Assembly: GCF_029714185.1 (NCBI RefSeq)
Contig: NZ_CP121671.1
Coordinates: 3,162,001-3,226,000, forward strand
Direction: 5' to 3'
From: Halobacillus naozhouensis
Lineage (GTDB): Bacteria; Bacillota; Bacilli; Bacillales; Halobacillaceae
Length of the DNA: 64,000 bases
Part shown: positions 33,285 through 42,557 of the stretch, piece after piece
How positions within the stretch are numbered: position 1 is the first letter of the stretch
Layout: each line of letters begins with the position of its first letter
Notes under the pieces: generated by a model
The model's input: the letters and a program-made list of their open reading frames with translations, nothing else
Told to the model about the DNA's origin: nothing
Database searches by the model: none
Program-made: the position numbers and the translations under genes

Positions 33285-33443
33285 TGATTGATTACAAAAA
33301 ACTTATGTAACTAGGAATGAGTCTTACATCGTCAAACTGGGACCCCGATTCATTGTTCAGGAGTAAAAAATGATCATTCCTGGAAGCCAACTCTCTGGTA
33401 TGATAGAAGTAAATCATATTTTATAGGTGGGGGGATTTAGCAC

Positions 33444-33758
33444 ATGAACACCATATTTGTAGCAGGACACTCAAAATTGCCCACGGGTATCGCGGCGAAC
33501 CATATTTCAGAATCGTTAACGTTGACACTTGAAGTAGATCAGAACTACGGGGTGATTATCGACGCCTCTTGTACGTTAGCAACGGATCACGGACGCGATT
33601 TCATTAAAACTTTGTTAAAGGGCTACAGTTTAAAGGATGGAATAGAAGAGCCGCTTACACGCCTTCATGAAGGTTATTTAGGGAAGGCCGGCAATGCTCT
33701 TGAGGCTGCTTTAAAGGATTCCTATAAACAATATCAGTTACATACGGAAAAGTCTTAA
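33444..33758 (+). CDS. DUF3870 domain protein
   Basis: A 104-residue cytosolic protein with no signal or membrane segment, starting MNTIFVAGHSKLPTGIAA. It matches the small DUF3870 family of Firmicutes and other bacteria; function is unknown. GGTGGGGGG precedes the ATG, and an extended -10-like TGGTATGAT lies at 33396-33404. It stands alone between the lic operon and an MFS gene, with its own terminator. In other genomes I recall DUF3870 genes beside organic-acid or amino-acid catabolism, but nothing here fixes a role. Confidence 0.7.
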   Translation: MNTIFVAGHSKLPTGIAANHISESLTLTLEVDQNYGVIIDASCTLATDHGRDFIKTLLKGYSLKDGIEEPLTRLHEGYLGKAGNALEAALKDSYKQYQLHTEKS

Positions 33759-33818
33759 GGCAGAAAATGAGGCCAAGCAGCACTCCTTACTTAGATTGAA
33801 CATGATAGTTATTAAAAA

Positions 33819-33857
33819 ATAACACTCTATCTTTTCGTTAAAGATGGAGTGTTATTT
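33819..33857. terminator. Bidirectional terminator between DUF3870 gene and MFS gene
   Basis: Arms AATAACACTCTATCTTT and AAAGATGGAGTGTTATT (one mismatch), followed by TTTATTT. Confidence 0.85.
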
Positions 33858-35198
33858 TTATTTCCTCAAGCGAGGATGGCGGACAGCCAGAACCAATACG
33901 AACAAACAAAAGATCAGACAAATACCAGCAATGCTATGTAAATGCTGAATGTCCATGTGGCCGGTAAAGACAATCCCGAGCAGACAGGTTGATAGAATTG
34001 AGCCATAATACCGGCTTGTTTGGAAAAGTCCTGATGCTGATCCCGTTTCCTCCGGCTTTACATGATCGTAAAGAGCTGTTTGCATGGAAATTTTATTAAA
34101 GCCATTACTCACTCCTAGTACAGCCATAATGATGAGCAGCCCCCAGAGCGGGGACGTTTCGTGCAAGGTTAACAAAAGTGCTGTACCTATGAACAAGGTC
34201 ACGGCCCCCGATAATAACGGAGGTTTAGAGCCGTTTTGATCAATCCAGCGTCCAGCGACCGGAGAAATCATAACTCCGACTCCCGCCATAGCCAGCATAA
34301 TCAACCCCGTCTCTTTTCCACTGTAATGGCGAACTTGCTGCAAAAAAGTCGGCAACCCAAAAAAGTAACAATAATAGATAAGGTTGATCGTCATAAATTG
34401 AATATAAATCCATGTTACCGGGACGTTACTTTTGAGCGATACGAGATCTATGAACGGCTCCTTCTGCCTTTTTTCATAAGAATAAAAAACTGTTAAAGCT
34501 GCGAGCGCAGCGGGGAGGGCCCACCACTTTATTTCATTTGTCAGGGAGAGAAAAAATAGAATCAAGCATACTGTCCCTGTCGTAAATAACCCCATTCCAA
34601 TAAAATCAATCCTGCTTAACTCCGCCTTCCCTTGTCCTTTTTTAGGTAAAACAAAAATCGCCAAAACAAAGGAAAGGATGATAAATGGTAAATTAATTAG
34701 AAAAATAGCCGGCCAGTCCCACCAGTCTATTAAAAAGCCGGCAATCGATGGACCGGATGCAGCGGATGTCGAGGCGAACACAGCGATAGTTCCTAAGGCT
34801 TTCCCTTGCCCCTTCGTAATGCTTGTTCGAATCATCGTCATTCCGCTGGGAAATAAGGTTGAACTGCCAATGGCCTGTAATGCACGATAAACCAATAGCC
34901 ATTGGAATCTGGGTGAAAAAGGTGCGAGCAAGGATGTGGCCGCGACCAGAACTAATCCAGTTAAAAATAGGCGTTTGGGGCCGAACATATCACTTAGTTT
35001 CCCCATAACAGGCTGAGCAGCGGCACTTGCTATATAAAAAATGGATATTAACCAGGAGGCGTCGGCAAAAGTCAAATCGAACTCATGCTGCAGGCGCGTG
35101 ACGGCTACAGAAATCATCGATGAATTTAACGGGTTAAGTAAGGTTCCGAGACCGATTGTCACGACGAGCAGCCATGGTTTGCTTGAAAATCTAGTCAT
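33858..35198 (-). CDS. MFS drug/metabolite exporter (DHA2-like)
   Basis: 446 residues from the ATG at 35198 (AGGTG 6 nt upstream); a GTG at 35207 is in frame but too close to the ribosome site. It has 12-14 membrane segments with the major-facilitator motif GKLSDMFGPKR in the first cytoplasmic loop and LNPLNSSMISVAV in helix 1, the QacA/EmrB-type pattern. It probably exports a drug or metabolite by proton antiport; the substrate cannot be told. It is monocistronic and divergent from nothing obvious; the thioesterase gene lies upstream on the same strand behind a strong terminator. Confidence 0.8.
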   Translation of the reverse strand: MTRFSSKPWLLVVTIGLGTLLNPLNSSMISVAVTRLQHEFDLTFADASWLISIFYIASAAAQPVMGKLSDMFGPKRLFLTGLVLVAATSLLAPFSPRFQWLLVYRALQAIGSSTLFPSGMTMIRTSITKGQGKALGTIAVFASTSAASGPSIAGFLIDWWDWPAIFLINLPFIILSFVLAIFVLPKKGQGKAELSRIDFIGMGLFTTGTVCLILFFLSLTNEIKWWALPAALAALTVFYSYEKRQKEPFIDLVSLKSNVPVTWIYIQFMTINLIYYCYFFGLPTFLQQVRHYSGKETGLIMLAMAGVGVMISPVAGRWIDQNGSKPPLLSGAVTLFIGTALLLTLHETSPLWGLLIIMAVLGVSNGFNKISMQTALYDHVKPEETGSASGLFQTSRYYGSILSTCLLGIVFTGHMDIQHLHSIAGICLIFCLFVLVLAVRHPRLRK

Positions 35199-35304
35199 TT
35201 CTATCACCTGAATACTCTATTAATAGTCTAATCATATGATAAACAAGCTGTTCTAAAAAGAAACTAGCTCAGCGGGGAGTTCTCACTCTGCTTTTATCGG
35301 CGCT

Positions 35305-35341
35305 CACTAAAAAGGACGCGTCCGGCGCGTCCTTTTTAGTG
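35305..35341. terminator. Terminator at the end of the beta-oxidation operon
   Basis: A perfect 16-bp stem CACTAAAAAGGACGCG (35305-35320) / CGCGTCCTTTTTAGTG (35326-35341) with a 5-nt loop, T-rich on both strands. It lies 80 bp after the thioesterase stop. Confidence 0.9.
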
Positions 35342-35420
35342 AAGCTAATCAGAAATATACTTTATCTTACATCCTCTGCCTTGATTCGGTGCCTTTACAC
35401 TTCCCGGAGAAGTCAGGTGC

Positions 35421-35819
35421 CTACCGAATTAATTTGAACGTGCCGATCCCTTTTGCCAGCATAGTTCCTTCTTGATCATACATTTCCCCTTCTGCGGTTA
35501 CCGTCCGATACCCTTGCTGCAAAATCCTTCCTCGTGCCACCACATTACCGGTTGAACTCGGTGCTAAGTAATTGATGTTAAGGTTGATGGTCGAGCAGCG
35601 GGTTTTCGTAATGGATCGGATAGCCATTCCTAGTATCAAATCCAGCATCGTTGCATGCACCCCGCCGTGCAGCGTGCCATTCACGTTCATCAATTTTTCT
35701 GTGATAGGAAGCTTAAGTAGTACGTTGCCTGCTTCAAAGTCAATAATTTCAAAGCCTATGTGTGAGAAAAAGGGACTGGCTTCAAAGCTTTCACGCACTT
35801 CGTCAATGGTTATCGTCAA
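35421..35819 (-). CDS. PaaI/YdiI-type hotdog thioesterase
   Basis: 132 residues from a TTG start at 35819 (MTITIDEVRESFEAS) behind AAGGAGGAGG. It is a single hotdog domain with the family segment NVNGTLHGGVHATMLDLILG (about 45-64), which holds the HGG motif and the catalytic acidic residue. It hydrolyses acyl-CoA thioesters and may free CoA when intermediates build up. It is the last gene of the sigma-54 operon, 16 nt after the enoyl-CoA hydratase gene. Confidence 0.85.
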   Translation of the reverse strand: MTITIDEVRESFEASPFFSHIGFEIIDFEAGNVLLKLPITEKLMNVNGTLHGGVHATMLDLILGMAIRSITKTRCSTINLNINYLAPSSTGNVVARGRILQQGYRTVTAEGEMYDQEGTMLAKGIGTFKLIR

Positions 35820-35835
35820 TCCAACCTCCTCCTTG

Positions 35836-36615
35836 TTATTTCCCTAGAAATTCAGCTTTCCGCTTCTCAAGAAAAGCCCGCGTACCTTCATTTTTATCTT
35901 CAGAGTTAAATAGAATCGCCTGCGACAGCTTTTCGAGCATTAACCCTGTCTTCATATCGGTTTCTGTTCCCATGTGCACGGAGAGTTTCGCTAGTTTCAC
36001 AGCTAAAGGCCCCTTCGCTAAAATCTTCCCGGCAACTTCTTCTACTTTAGCCGGTAGCTCATCAGGTTCTACTGCCTCTGCCACTAAGCCAAACTGAACC
36101 GCCTCCCGCGCATCTATAAGCTTTCCTGTCAAAATCATTTCAAGGGCTTTCCCTTTGCCTACAAGTCTGGCAAGCCGCTGCGTACCACCTGCTCCTGGTA
36201 TAATCGATAGATTCAGTTCAGGCAGCCCTAATTTTGCCTGGGTAGAGGCGACCCGAATATCGCAAGCCATTGCTAATTCACATCCTCCGCCCAGGGCATA
36301 ACCGTTAATCATCGCAATTGTTGGCTTATCATAGCTTTCGATCATATCATACACGTATTGCATCCCTTTAGAAGCCAGAGCGTCCGCCGCTGTTTTTTCC
36401 GTCAATTGGCTGATATCTGCCCCTGCTGCGAAGGATTTTTCTCCTTTTCCAGTAAAAATAACTGCTCCGACTTCCGGGTCTTCGGAGAGCGACTCCAATG
36501 CTTCAACCATTTCATCTAAAGTTTCTTTGTTCAAAGCGTTACGCACATCTGGACGATTAATGGTAATGTAGGCAAGCTGATTTTTTGTTGTTAATTCAAT
36601 CTGTTGAAATGTCAT
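35836..36615 (-). CDS. Enoyl-CoA hydratase (crotonase family)
   Basis: 259 residues from the ATG at 36615 (AAAGGA upstream), the standard crotonase length; the frame from 36648 is longer only by its leader. Motifs: the oxyanion-hole AAGADI (about 64-69), GYALGGGCELAMACDI (about 104-119) and the catalytic Glu region LPELNLSIIPGAGGTQRL (about 130-147). It hydrates trans-2-enoyl-CoA to 3-hydroxyacyl-CoA, the second step of beta-oxidation. It is flanked by thiolase upstream and thioesterase downstream. Confidence 0.92.
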   Translation of the reverse strand: MTFQQIELTTKNQLAYITINRPDVRNALNKETLDEMVEALESLSEDPEVGAVIFTGKGEKSFAAGADISQLTEKTAADALASKGMQYVYDMIESYDKPTIAMINGYALGGGCELAMACDIRVASTQAKLGLPELNLSIIPGAGGTQRLARLVGKGKALEMILTGKLIDAREAVQFGLVAEAVEPDELPAKVEEVAGKILAKGPLAVKLAKLSVHMGTETDMKTGLMLEKLSQAILFNSEDKNEGTRAFLEKRKAEFLGK

Positions 36616-36696
36616 GTTTTCATTCCTTTCTTTGAGGGGTAAAGACATAATCCGGCGGTCAGTGTCCGTATAACGGCAGTTAAGTCTCCCATACGA

Positions 36697-37881
36697 TTAA
36701 ACCAGTTCAACCATCATCGCCATACCTTGACCTCCGCCCGCACATAAAGTGGCGATCCCAAGTGATTCCTCTCTCCTTTTCATCTCATGTAAAAGGGTCG
36801 TAAGAATTCTCGCCCCACTTGCGCCAACGGGATGACCGAGCGCGATCGCCCCTCCATTTACGTTAACCTTGTCTGGATCTAAGGCGAGTTCCCTGATGAC
36901 GGCCAGTGATTGAGAGGCAAACGCTTCATTCAACTCAACGATCCCAATTTCCTCGACTTGCTTAGCTGTTTTTTCCAAGAGCTTCTTCACGGCAGGAACA
37001 GGGCCGACTCCCATAATTTCCGGTGACACACCAGCCGTCGCCCAGTCGACCACCCTTGCCAGCGGACTCAATCCCAATGCTTTGGCTTTCGATTCCTTCA
37101 TAATGACTAACGCAGTGGCTCCGTCGTTTCTGCCGCACGCATTCCCGGCTGTTACCGTTCCGTTTTCTTTAAAAGCTGGTCGCAACCCTGACAATTTTTC
37201 CAGAGTAGTTTGCGGACGTGGATGCTCATCTGTATCGACTAAAAAGGATTTCTTTTTTTCCTGTACCTCTACGGGGACAATCTCCTCTTTAAACCTACCT
37301 TCAGCTATCGCTTGTGAAGCACGCTGCTGACTTTCGATGGCAAATGCGTCCTGATCCTCTCTTGAAACCTCATATTTCTCCGCAACATTTTCAGCGGTCA
37401 TGCCCATTCCCAGATTCTTGCCGTAGATTTCCTGCGGCTGCTGTCCTGCTTCCAGATTTGAATCAACTAGCTTCGTCTGATCTCCGCCAAATCGTGAGTT
37501 TCTTAGATAGATAGGCGAGCGGCTCATGCTTTCCACGCCGCCGGCAACTACAATATCCGCCAGATCAAAAGTGATTTGCTGAACACCCGAAGCTACAGCT
37601 TGCATGCCTGATGCACACAATCGGTTGATTGTATAGGCGGTGGCGGATTCCGGTATACCGGCACGTAATGCGGCTACTCGTGCCACGTTAGAGGACTCCG
37701 TCGTCTGCCGTACCTCACCCATGATCGCTTCATCAACTTGTTCAGGAGAGATACCTGCTCGCTTAATAGATTCTTCTATGGCAATAGCGGCTAAGTGGCC
37801 GGAAGATAACGTTTTTAGTGAACCACCATAGCGGCCAATCGGTGTTCGGGCTGCACTGACAATCACAATATCGTCTCTCAT
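36697..37881 (-). CDS. Acetyl-CoA acyltransferase (thiolase)
   Basis: 394 residues. All thiolase catalytic elements are present: nucleophile Cys in NRLCASGMQAV (about 84-94), His in GGAIALGHPVGASGARI (about 342-358) and the second Cys in TLCAGGGQGMAM near the C-terminus. It cleaves 3-ketoacyl-CoA with CoA to acetyl-CoA and a shortened acyl-CoA. Length and loops are those of the short-chain acetoacetyl-CoA thiolase group, so short substrates such as acetoacetyl-CoA are likely. GGAGGG precedes the ATG. Confidence 0.92.
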   Translation of the reverse strand: MRDDIVIVSAARTPIGRYGGSLKTLSSGHLAAIAIEESIKRAGISPEQVDEAIMGEVRQTTESSNVARVAALRAGIPESATAYTINRLCASGMQAVASGVQQITFDLADIVVAGGVESMSRSPIYLRNSRFGGDQTKLVDSNLEAGQQPQEIYGKNLGMGMTAENVAEKYEVSREDQDAFAIESQQRASQAIAEGRFKEEIVPVEVQEKKKSFLVDTDEHPRPQTTLEKLSGLRPAFKENGTVTAGNACGRNDGATALVIMKESKAKALGLSPLARVVDWATAGVSPEIMGVGPVPAVKKLLEKTAKQVEEIGIVELNEAFASQSLAVIRELALDPDKVNVNGGAIALGHPVGASGARILTTLLHEMKRREESLGIATLCAGGGQGMAMMVELV

Positions 37882-37893
37882 ATGAATCCCTCC

Positions 37894-39042
37894 TTAGCTA
37901 TATTCCTTTTTCAACTGGCCAGAGATGATATTCTTTTGAATTTCCGATGTTCCTTCATAGATTCTTGTAATCCGGGCATCGCGGAAAAAACGTTCGATTG
38001 GAAAATCGGAAATGTAGCCGATTCCTCCGTGGACTTGCACGGCTTTATCGGCTACACGGTTATAAACTTCTGATCCATATAGTTTCAGCATCGCCGCTTC
38101 TTTAATGACTTTCTTTCCTTCATCCACCATCCAAGCGGTCCGATACGTAAATGACCGGAGCGCTTCGATCTCAACAGCCATCTCGGATACCATGTGGGCC
38201 ACTGCCTGATGCTCGATAATCGGGACGCCAAACTGTTCGCGTTCCTGTACATATTCCATCGATAAATCCAGCAGCTTTTGACATGATCCCAAATTCCTTG
38301 CGGCCAGTCCGGCACGGCCATTGGCCAAAATTTTAAGTGCGTTCACGTAACCTTGCCCTTCTTCGCCTAGTACGTTTTCAACAGGGACCTCGCAATCTTC
38401 TAAAATGATTTCAGCTGAATGGGAGCCATGCAGCCCCATCTTCGGCTCGACTGCGCCAACTTGAAAGCCAGGGAAATCTTTTTCGACGATAAAAGAGGTG
38501 ATCCCCTTCGCTCCTTTACTGGCGTCTGTTACTGCCATAACCGTGAACACATCAGCTTCTGTGGCGTTGGTAATATAATGCTTTGTCCCGTTTAGAATAT
38601 AGTGATCTCCCTGTTTAACCGCGGTCGTTTTTAAGTTCGTTGCATTCGAGCCAGCACTTGGCTCAGTAAGGGCAAATGCACCAATCGATTCACCGCTCGC
38701 TAATTTGGGCAAGTATTTTTGCTTTTGTTCTTCATTGCCAAGTTCGACAATCCCAACGGTTCCGATGCCCGTATGCGCACCGATCAAAGTCGTGTAGCCA
38801 TTATGGGTGGCGCCGATTTCCTCATAAAGCGCACATTTTCCGACCATTCCAATCCCTAATCCGCCGTACTCTTCCGGGATGCTGAGGCCAAACAAGCCCA
38901 TTTCCTTAGACATTTCGATAATTCGATCAGGAATGTGGTTCTCTTTTTCAATCTCCATTGCTACAGCTTCCACTTCTGTTTGGACGAAATCTCGGACATT
39001 CTTCTTTAAAAACTCAATCTCTTCTCCTAAGTTAAAGTCCAA
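37894..39042 (-). CDS. Acyl-CoA dehydrogenase (second in operon)
   Basis: 382 residues from the TTG at 39042 (MDFNLGEEIEFLKKN), 6 nt after AGGAGGG; the TTG at 39063 would place the ribosome site inside the gene. FAD-dependent; family segments AFALTEPSAGSNA (about 115-127), GKHYITN-like GTKHYITNA, and the catalytic Glu in TRIYEGTSEIQ near the C-terminus. It forms the 2,3-double bond of acyl-CoA and passes electrons to the EtfBA pair in the same operon. It differs from the first dehydrogenase (45518-46666), so two chain-length or branching preferences are possible. Confidence 0.9.
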   Translation of the reverse strand: MDFNLGEEIEFLKKNVRDFVQTEVEAVAMEIEKENHIPDRIIEMSKEMGLFGLSIPEEYGGLGIGMVGKCALYEEIGATHNGYTTLIGAHTGIGTVGIVELGNEEQKQKYLPKLASGESIGAFALTEPSAGSNATNLKTTAVKQGDHYILNGTKHYITNATEADVFTVMAVTDASKGAKGITSFIVEKDFPGFQVGAVEPKMGLHGSHSAEIILEDCEVPVENVLGEEGQGYVNALKILANGRAGLAARNLGSCQKLLDLSMEYVQEREQFGVPIIEHQAVAHMVSEMAVEIEALRSFTYRTAWMVDEGKKVIKEAAMLKLYGSEVYNRVADKAVQVHGGIGYISDFPIERFFRDARITRIYEGTSEIQKNIISGQLKKEYS

Positions 39043-39059
39043 TGTTCTCCCTCCTGCCT

Positions 39060-39908
39060 TCAATCATAAGTATAAAAACCCTTGCCTGTTTTTTTGCCTA
39101 AACGCCCTGCCTTTACATATTTCGTTAAAATCGGACACGGCCGGTATTTTCCCCCTAAAGTTTGATGCAAGTACTCCATATTCCGGAGTCTTGTATCTAA
39201 TCCAACTAAATCAGCCAGCTCCAGCGGTCCCATCGGATGGTTGAGACCCAATTTCATCGCTTTATCGATATCTTCAGCTGAGCCGACACCTTCCATTACC
39301 ATGTTCATCGCTTCATTCCCAATCAGGCAATTCATGCGACTGACAGCGAATCCCGGGAACTCGTTAATCCGCACGCATTCCTTGCCAATTTGTGCACCAA
39401 ACTGAAAGGACTTCGCAATCGTATCTTCCGCAGTTTCCAGCCCGCAGATCACTTCGATTAACTTCATTTTAGGGACCGGGTTAAAAAAATGGAGCGCAAT
39501 ACATTGTTCGGGACGGCTAGTTTGCGCTGCGATTTCCGTAGGGCTCATCGTCGATGTATTCGTTGCCAAAATCGCGTGTCCCGGTGCATATTGGTCCAGC
39601 TGTTTAAAAATCTCAACCTTGAGATCGATAACTTCAAGGACAGCTTCGATCACTAAGTCGGCATGTGTCGCGGCCTCTTCAACGCTGAGGGTATACTTAA
39701 TTTCATGTTTTCGCTGCGCCGCCTGTTCCTCTGTAAGCTTTCCTTTTTGGACACTTTTAGCGAATTGCTGGTCGATGTATTGTTTACAATTTTCAAGACC
39801 CTGTTCTTCGATATCCTGAACGACAACAGCGAGATTGGCCGCGGCACAGGCAAAGGCGATGCCCCTGCCCATCGTTCCCAATCCAATCACACTCACATTC
39901 CGAATCAC
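39060..39908 (-). CDS. 3-hydroxyacyl-CoA dehydrogenase (second copy)
   Basis: 282 residues. The N-terminal NAD fold starts IGLGTMGRGIAFACA, the catalytic His is in ALHFFNPVPKMKLIEV (about 137-152), and a C-terminal helical domain ends in GKKTGKGFYTYD, the Hbd/PaaH type. It oxidises 3-hydroxyacyl-CoA to 3-ketoacyl-CoA. The GTG start at 39908 lies 3 nt after the etfA stop and has no strong ribosome site, so it probably depends on coupling to etfA. It is a distant paralogue of 41700-42557. Confidence 0.9.
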   Translation of the reverse strand: MIRNVSVIGLGTMGRGIAFACAAANLAVVVQDIEEQGLENCKQYIDQQFAKSVQKGKLTEEQAAQRKHEIKYTLSVEEAATHADLVIEAVLEVIDLKVEIFKQLDQYAPGHAILATNTSTMSPTEIAAQTSRPEQCIALHFFNPVPKMKLIEVICGLETAEDTIAKSFQFGAQIGKECVRINEFPGFAVSRMNCLIGNEAMNMVMEGVGSAEDIDKAMKLGLNHPMGPLELADLVGLDTRLRNMEYLHQTLGGKYRPCPILTKYVKAGRLGKKTGKGFYTYD

Positions 39909-39911
39909 GGC

Positions 39912-40889
39912 TTACACACCGACTTTCAATGCTTTTAACTCTTCCGTCAACAGTGGAACCACATCAAACAAGTCACCGACGATTCCATAATCCGCTACGT
40001 TAAAGATATTGGCTTCAGGGTCTTTGTTAATCGCTACAATCGTCTTCGAATTCGACATCCCTGCTAAGTGTTGAATCGCACCCGAAATCCCGCAGGCAAC
40101 GTAAAGATCCGGTGTGACCACCTTCCCGGTTTGACCAATTTGCAAGGCGTAGTCACAATAGCCGGCATCACAAGCGCCTCGGGAAGCCCCGACAGCTCCG
40201 CCTAATACGTCGGCAAGCTCGTGAAGCTGGGCAAAGCCTTCTTCACTTTTCACGCCGCGGCCGCCTGCAATAATCACTTTGGCTTCAGATAAATCTACTC
40301 CATCTGTTGTATTGCGGATCAGTTCTTTAATCGTCGTTCGCAAGTCTGCAATCTCCACATCGATCGAGGCCACTTCGCCCGACCTTGTTTCATCCTTTTC
40401 AAGCGGATCAATGTTATTTGGCCGAATCGTGGCAAAGGTCACTCCATCTGTAATGACTTTCTTTTCAAAAGCTTTCCCGGAATAGATCGGTCTTGTAAAA
40501 ACAACGTCATCGCCTTGTTGGTCAATTTCTGTCACATCAGACACAAGTCCTGTATCCAGCTTGCTCGCCAGTCTTGGCGCAAGATCTTTTCCTAAAGCCG
40601 TATGGGCAAAAACAAGCCCTTCTGGCTGCTCTGTATCGATGACAGGGGTTAAGGCCTGTGTATAGCCGTCAGAAGTATAGTTTTCAAGGTTCTCATGCTC
40701 GACAGTCACCACGCGATCTGCTCCATAATGGATCATTTCCTTCGCGAGAGACTCCACCGCTTCCCCGACTAATACCGCTACAATTTCACCATCTCCGGCA
40801 ATCGTTTTAGCTGCAGCAATTGTTTCGAACGATACATTCCGCAGGCTTCCATCACTAATTTCTCCTAGTACCAGCACTTTTTTACTCAT
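39912..40889 (-). CDS. etfA: Electron transfer flavoprotein alpha subunit
   Basis: 325 residues. The C-terminal FAD domain is clear: GRGVKSEEGF, GASRGACDAGY, QIGQTGKVVTPDLY, GISGAIQHLAGM and INKDPEANIF (about 210-300). With EtfB it takes electrons from the acyl-CoA dehydrogenases and passes them towards the quinone pool via an ETF:quinone oxidoreductase not seen in the window. GAGGGGG precedes the ATG; it follows etfB after 18 nt. Confidence 0.95.
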   Translation of the reverse strand: MSKKVLVLGEISDGSLRNVSFETIAAAKTIAGDGEIVAVLVGEAVESLAKEMIHYGADRVVTVEHENLENYTSDGYTQALTPVIDTEQPEGLVFAHTALGKDLAPRLASKLDTGLVSDVTEIDQQGDDVVFTRPIYSGKAFEKKVITDGVTFATIRPNNIDPLEKDETRSGEVASIDVEIADLRTTIKELIRNTTDGVDLSEAKVIIAGGRGVKSEEGFAQLHELADVLGGAVGASRGACDAGYCDYALQIGQTGKVVTPDLYVACGISGAIQHLAGMSNSKTIVAINKDPEANIFNVADYGIVGDLFDVVPLLTEELKALKVGV

Positions 40890-40907
40890 CTTAGTACGCC
40901 CCCTCTG

Positions 40908-41681
40908 TTAAATGACTTTTGCTTCCTTTTGTAGTAAAGACACCAATTCATTGACTTGTGCACCAAGTTCACCTTCTAATACTCTTCCAACTTGTTTTTC
41001 AGGAGGAAGGAAAACGTCTACCGTCTTCGTTTTAGCTTCTACTTCTTCTTCCTCAAGATCTAGGTCATCAAGCTCGAGCTCATCAAGCGGCTTCTTTTTC
41101 GCCTTCATAATCCCTGGAAGTGATGGATAACGAGGTTCATTGAGTCCTTGCTGAGCGGTCACGAGCACTGGAAGAGCAGCCTCTACTTTTTCAATATCTC
41201 CCTCCACATCCCGCTCAATTAACGCTTGCGTACCATCGATTTCAAGATTGGTAATCGTCGTAATAGCCGGAATGTCGAGAAATGCAGCCAGCCTTGGTCC
41301 AACTTGACCGGAACCTTCATCTATCGCGACGTTTCCAGCTAAAATCAAATCTACTTCTTTATCCTTGAAAAATTCCGCCAAAATCTTGGCTGTCGTATAG
41401 GCGTCCCCATCGTCCAAATCTTCCTCGGTATTCATTAAAACGGCTTTATCCGCTCCCATCGCTAAGGCCGTGCGCAGCTCCTTCTCGGCCTCTTCGTCAC
41501 CTATCGTTACGACTGTAACTTCGCCCCCATGCTGCTCTTTTAATTGAACGGCTTCCTCAACGGCATATTCATCATAAGGATTAATGATAAATTCCGCACT
41601 TTCATCGGCAACTCTACCCTTTTCAATGACGATCTTTTCTTCGGTATCAAACGTACGCTTCATAATCACAAATAGATTCAT
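40908..41681 (-). CDS. etfB: Electron transfer flavoprotein beta subunit
   Basis: 257 residues from the ATG at 41681 (MNLFVIMKRTFDTEEKI), 7 nt after GGGGAGG; an ATG at 41687 sits too near the ribosome site. AMP-binding and family segments include LILAGNVAIDEGSGQVGP and LPVLVTAQQGLNEPRYPSLPGIMKAKKKP. The segment after KKKPLDELEL is strikingly acidic (LDDLDLEEEEVE), in keeping with a salt-adapted host. It is partner of EtfA. Confidence 0.95.
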   Translation of the reverse strand: MNLFVIMKRTFDTEEKIVIEKGRVADESAEFIINPYDEYAVEEAVQLKEQHGGEVTVVTIGDEEAEKELRTALAMGADKAVLMNTEEDLDDGDAYTTAKILAEFFKDKEVDLILAGNVAIDEGSGQVGPRLAAFLDIPAITTITNLEIDGTQALIERDVEGDIEKVEAALPVLVTAQQGLNEPRYPSLPGIMKAKKKPLDELELDDLDLEEEEVEAKTKTVDVFLPPEKQVGRVLEGELGAQVNELVSLLQKEAKVI

Positions 41682-41699
41682 GGTCATTCCTCCCCTAAG

Positions 41700-42557
41700 T
41701 CAGCTATATTGATAGAATCCTTTTCCTGTTTTCCGTCCCAGCTCACCTTTTTCCACTTTTTCCTGAATGAGCTTGGCAGGCTGGTCTGCTTCGTCACCTG
41801 ACTCCTGATAACGCTGCATCCTTACAAAATAGTTCACGTCAATTCCTGTTAGATCCATAAGCGCAAACGGACCGATCGGATGGTTCAACGCTTTCGTACA
41901 CACCGTATCGATCTCTTCATGTGTGGCGTAGCCGTTTTCTAACAAAAAGACCGCTTCGTCCATTAATTTCCCAAGAATCCGATTGGCGATAAATCCGGAA
42001 ATCTCCTTCTTGAGCAGCACAGGAACTTTACCTATTTGCTCGACAAAAGCATAAGCCGTCTGGGCTGTTTCCTCAGACGTGTGTGGTCCCTGAACCACTT
42101 CGACCAGCTCCATCACTAGTGGCGGATTGAAAAAGTGGACATTGCAGACTTTATCCGGCTTAGTAGTGGCATCGGCGATTTTCGAACTAACAATCGTCGA
42201 GCTGTTCGTTGCCAGAATCGTGTGATCTGAAGTAATGTCGTCAAGGGTTGAGAACAACTCTCTTTTAATATCAAGTTTCTCGACCACTGCTTCGATCACG
42301 AGGTCCACGTCCTTTACAGATGCCAGATTCACCTCAAAGGTTAAGCGGCCAAACGCTTCTTCAACCTGCTGATCGGTCAGCTTTCCTTTCTGAATCCGAC
42401 GGTTCATATGCCCCTGCAGCGATTCCTTAGCTTTGGCCAGGCTGTCCTCGGAAATATCGTTTAGAATGACACTGTATCCGTGAAGCGCACAAACCATAGC
42501 GATTTGCGATCCCATTGCCCCGGCACCAATTACAGCAACTTCTTTGATATCATGCAT
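41700..42557 (-). CDS. 3-hydroxyacyl-CoA dehydrogenase (first copy)
   Basis: 285 residues of the Hbd/PaaH type: NAD site VIGAGAMGSQIAMVCA, catalytic His in NVHFFNPPLVMELVEVV (about 139-155), NRILGKLMDEAVFLLENG in the dimerisation domain and a C-terminal GRKTGKGFYQYS. It makes 3-ketoacyl-CoA with NAD. Its start overlaps the acyl-CoA ligase gene by 8 nt. Having two such enzymes in one operon suggests different chain lengths, stereochemistry or substituted substrates. Confidence 0.9.
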   Translation of the reverse strand: MHDIKEVAVIGAGAMGSQIAMVCALHGYSVILNDISEDSLAKAKESLQGHMNRRIQKGKLTDQQVEEAFGRLTFEVNLASVKDVDLVIEAVVEKLDIKRELFSTLDDITSDHTILATNSSTIVSSKIADATTKPDKVCNVHFFNPPLVMELVEVVQGPHTSEETAQTAYAFVEQIGKVPVLLKKEISGFIANRILGKLMDEAVFLLENGYATHEEIDTVCTKALNHPIGPFALMDLTGIDVNYFVRMQRYQESGDEADQPAKLIQEKVEKGELGRKTGKGFYQYS

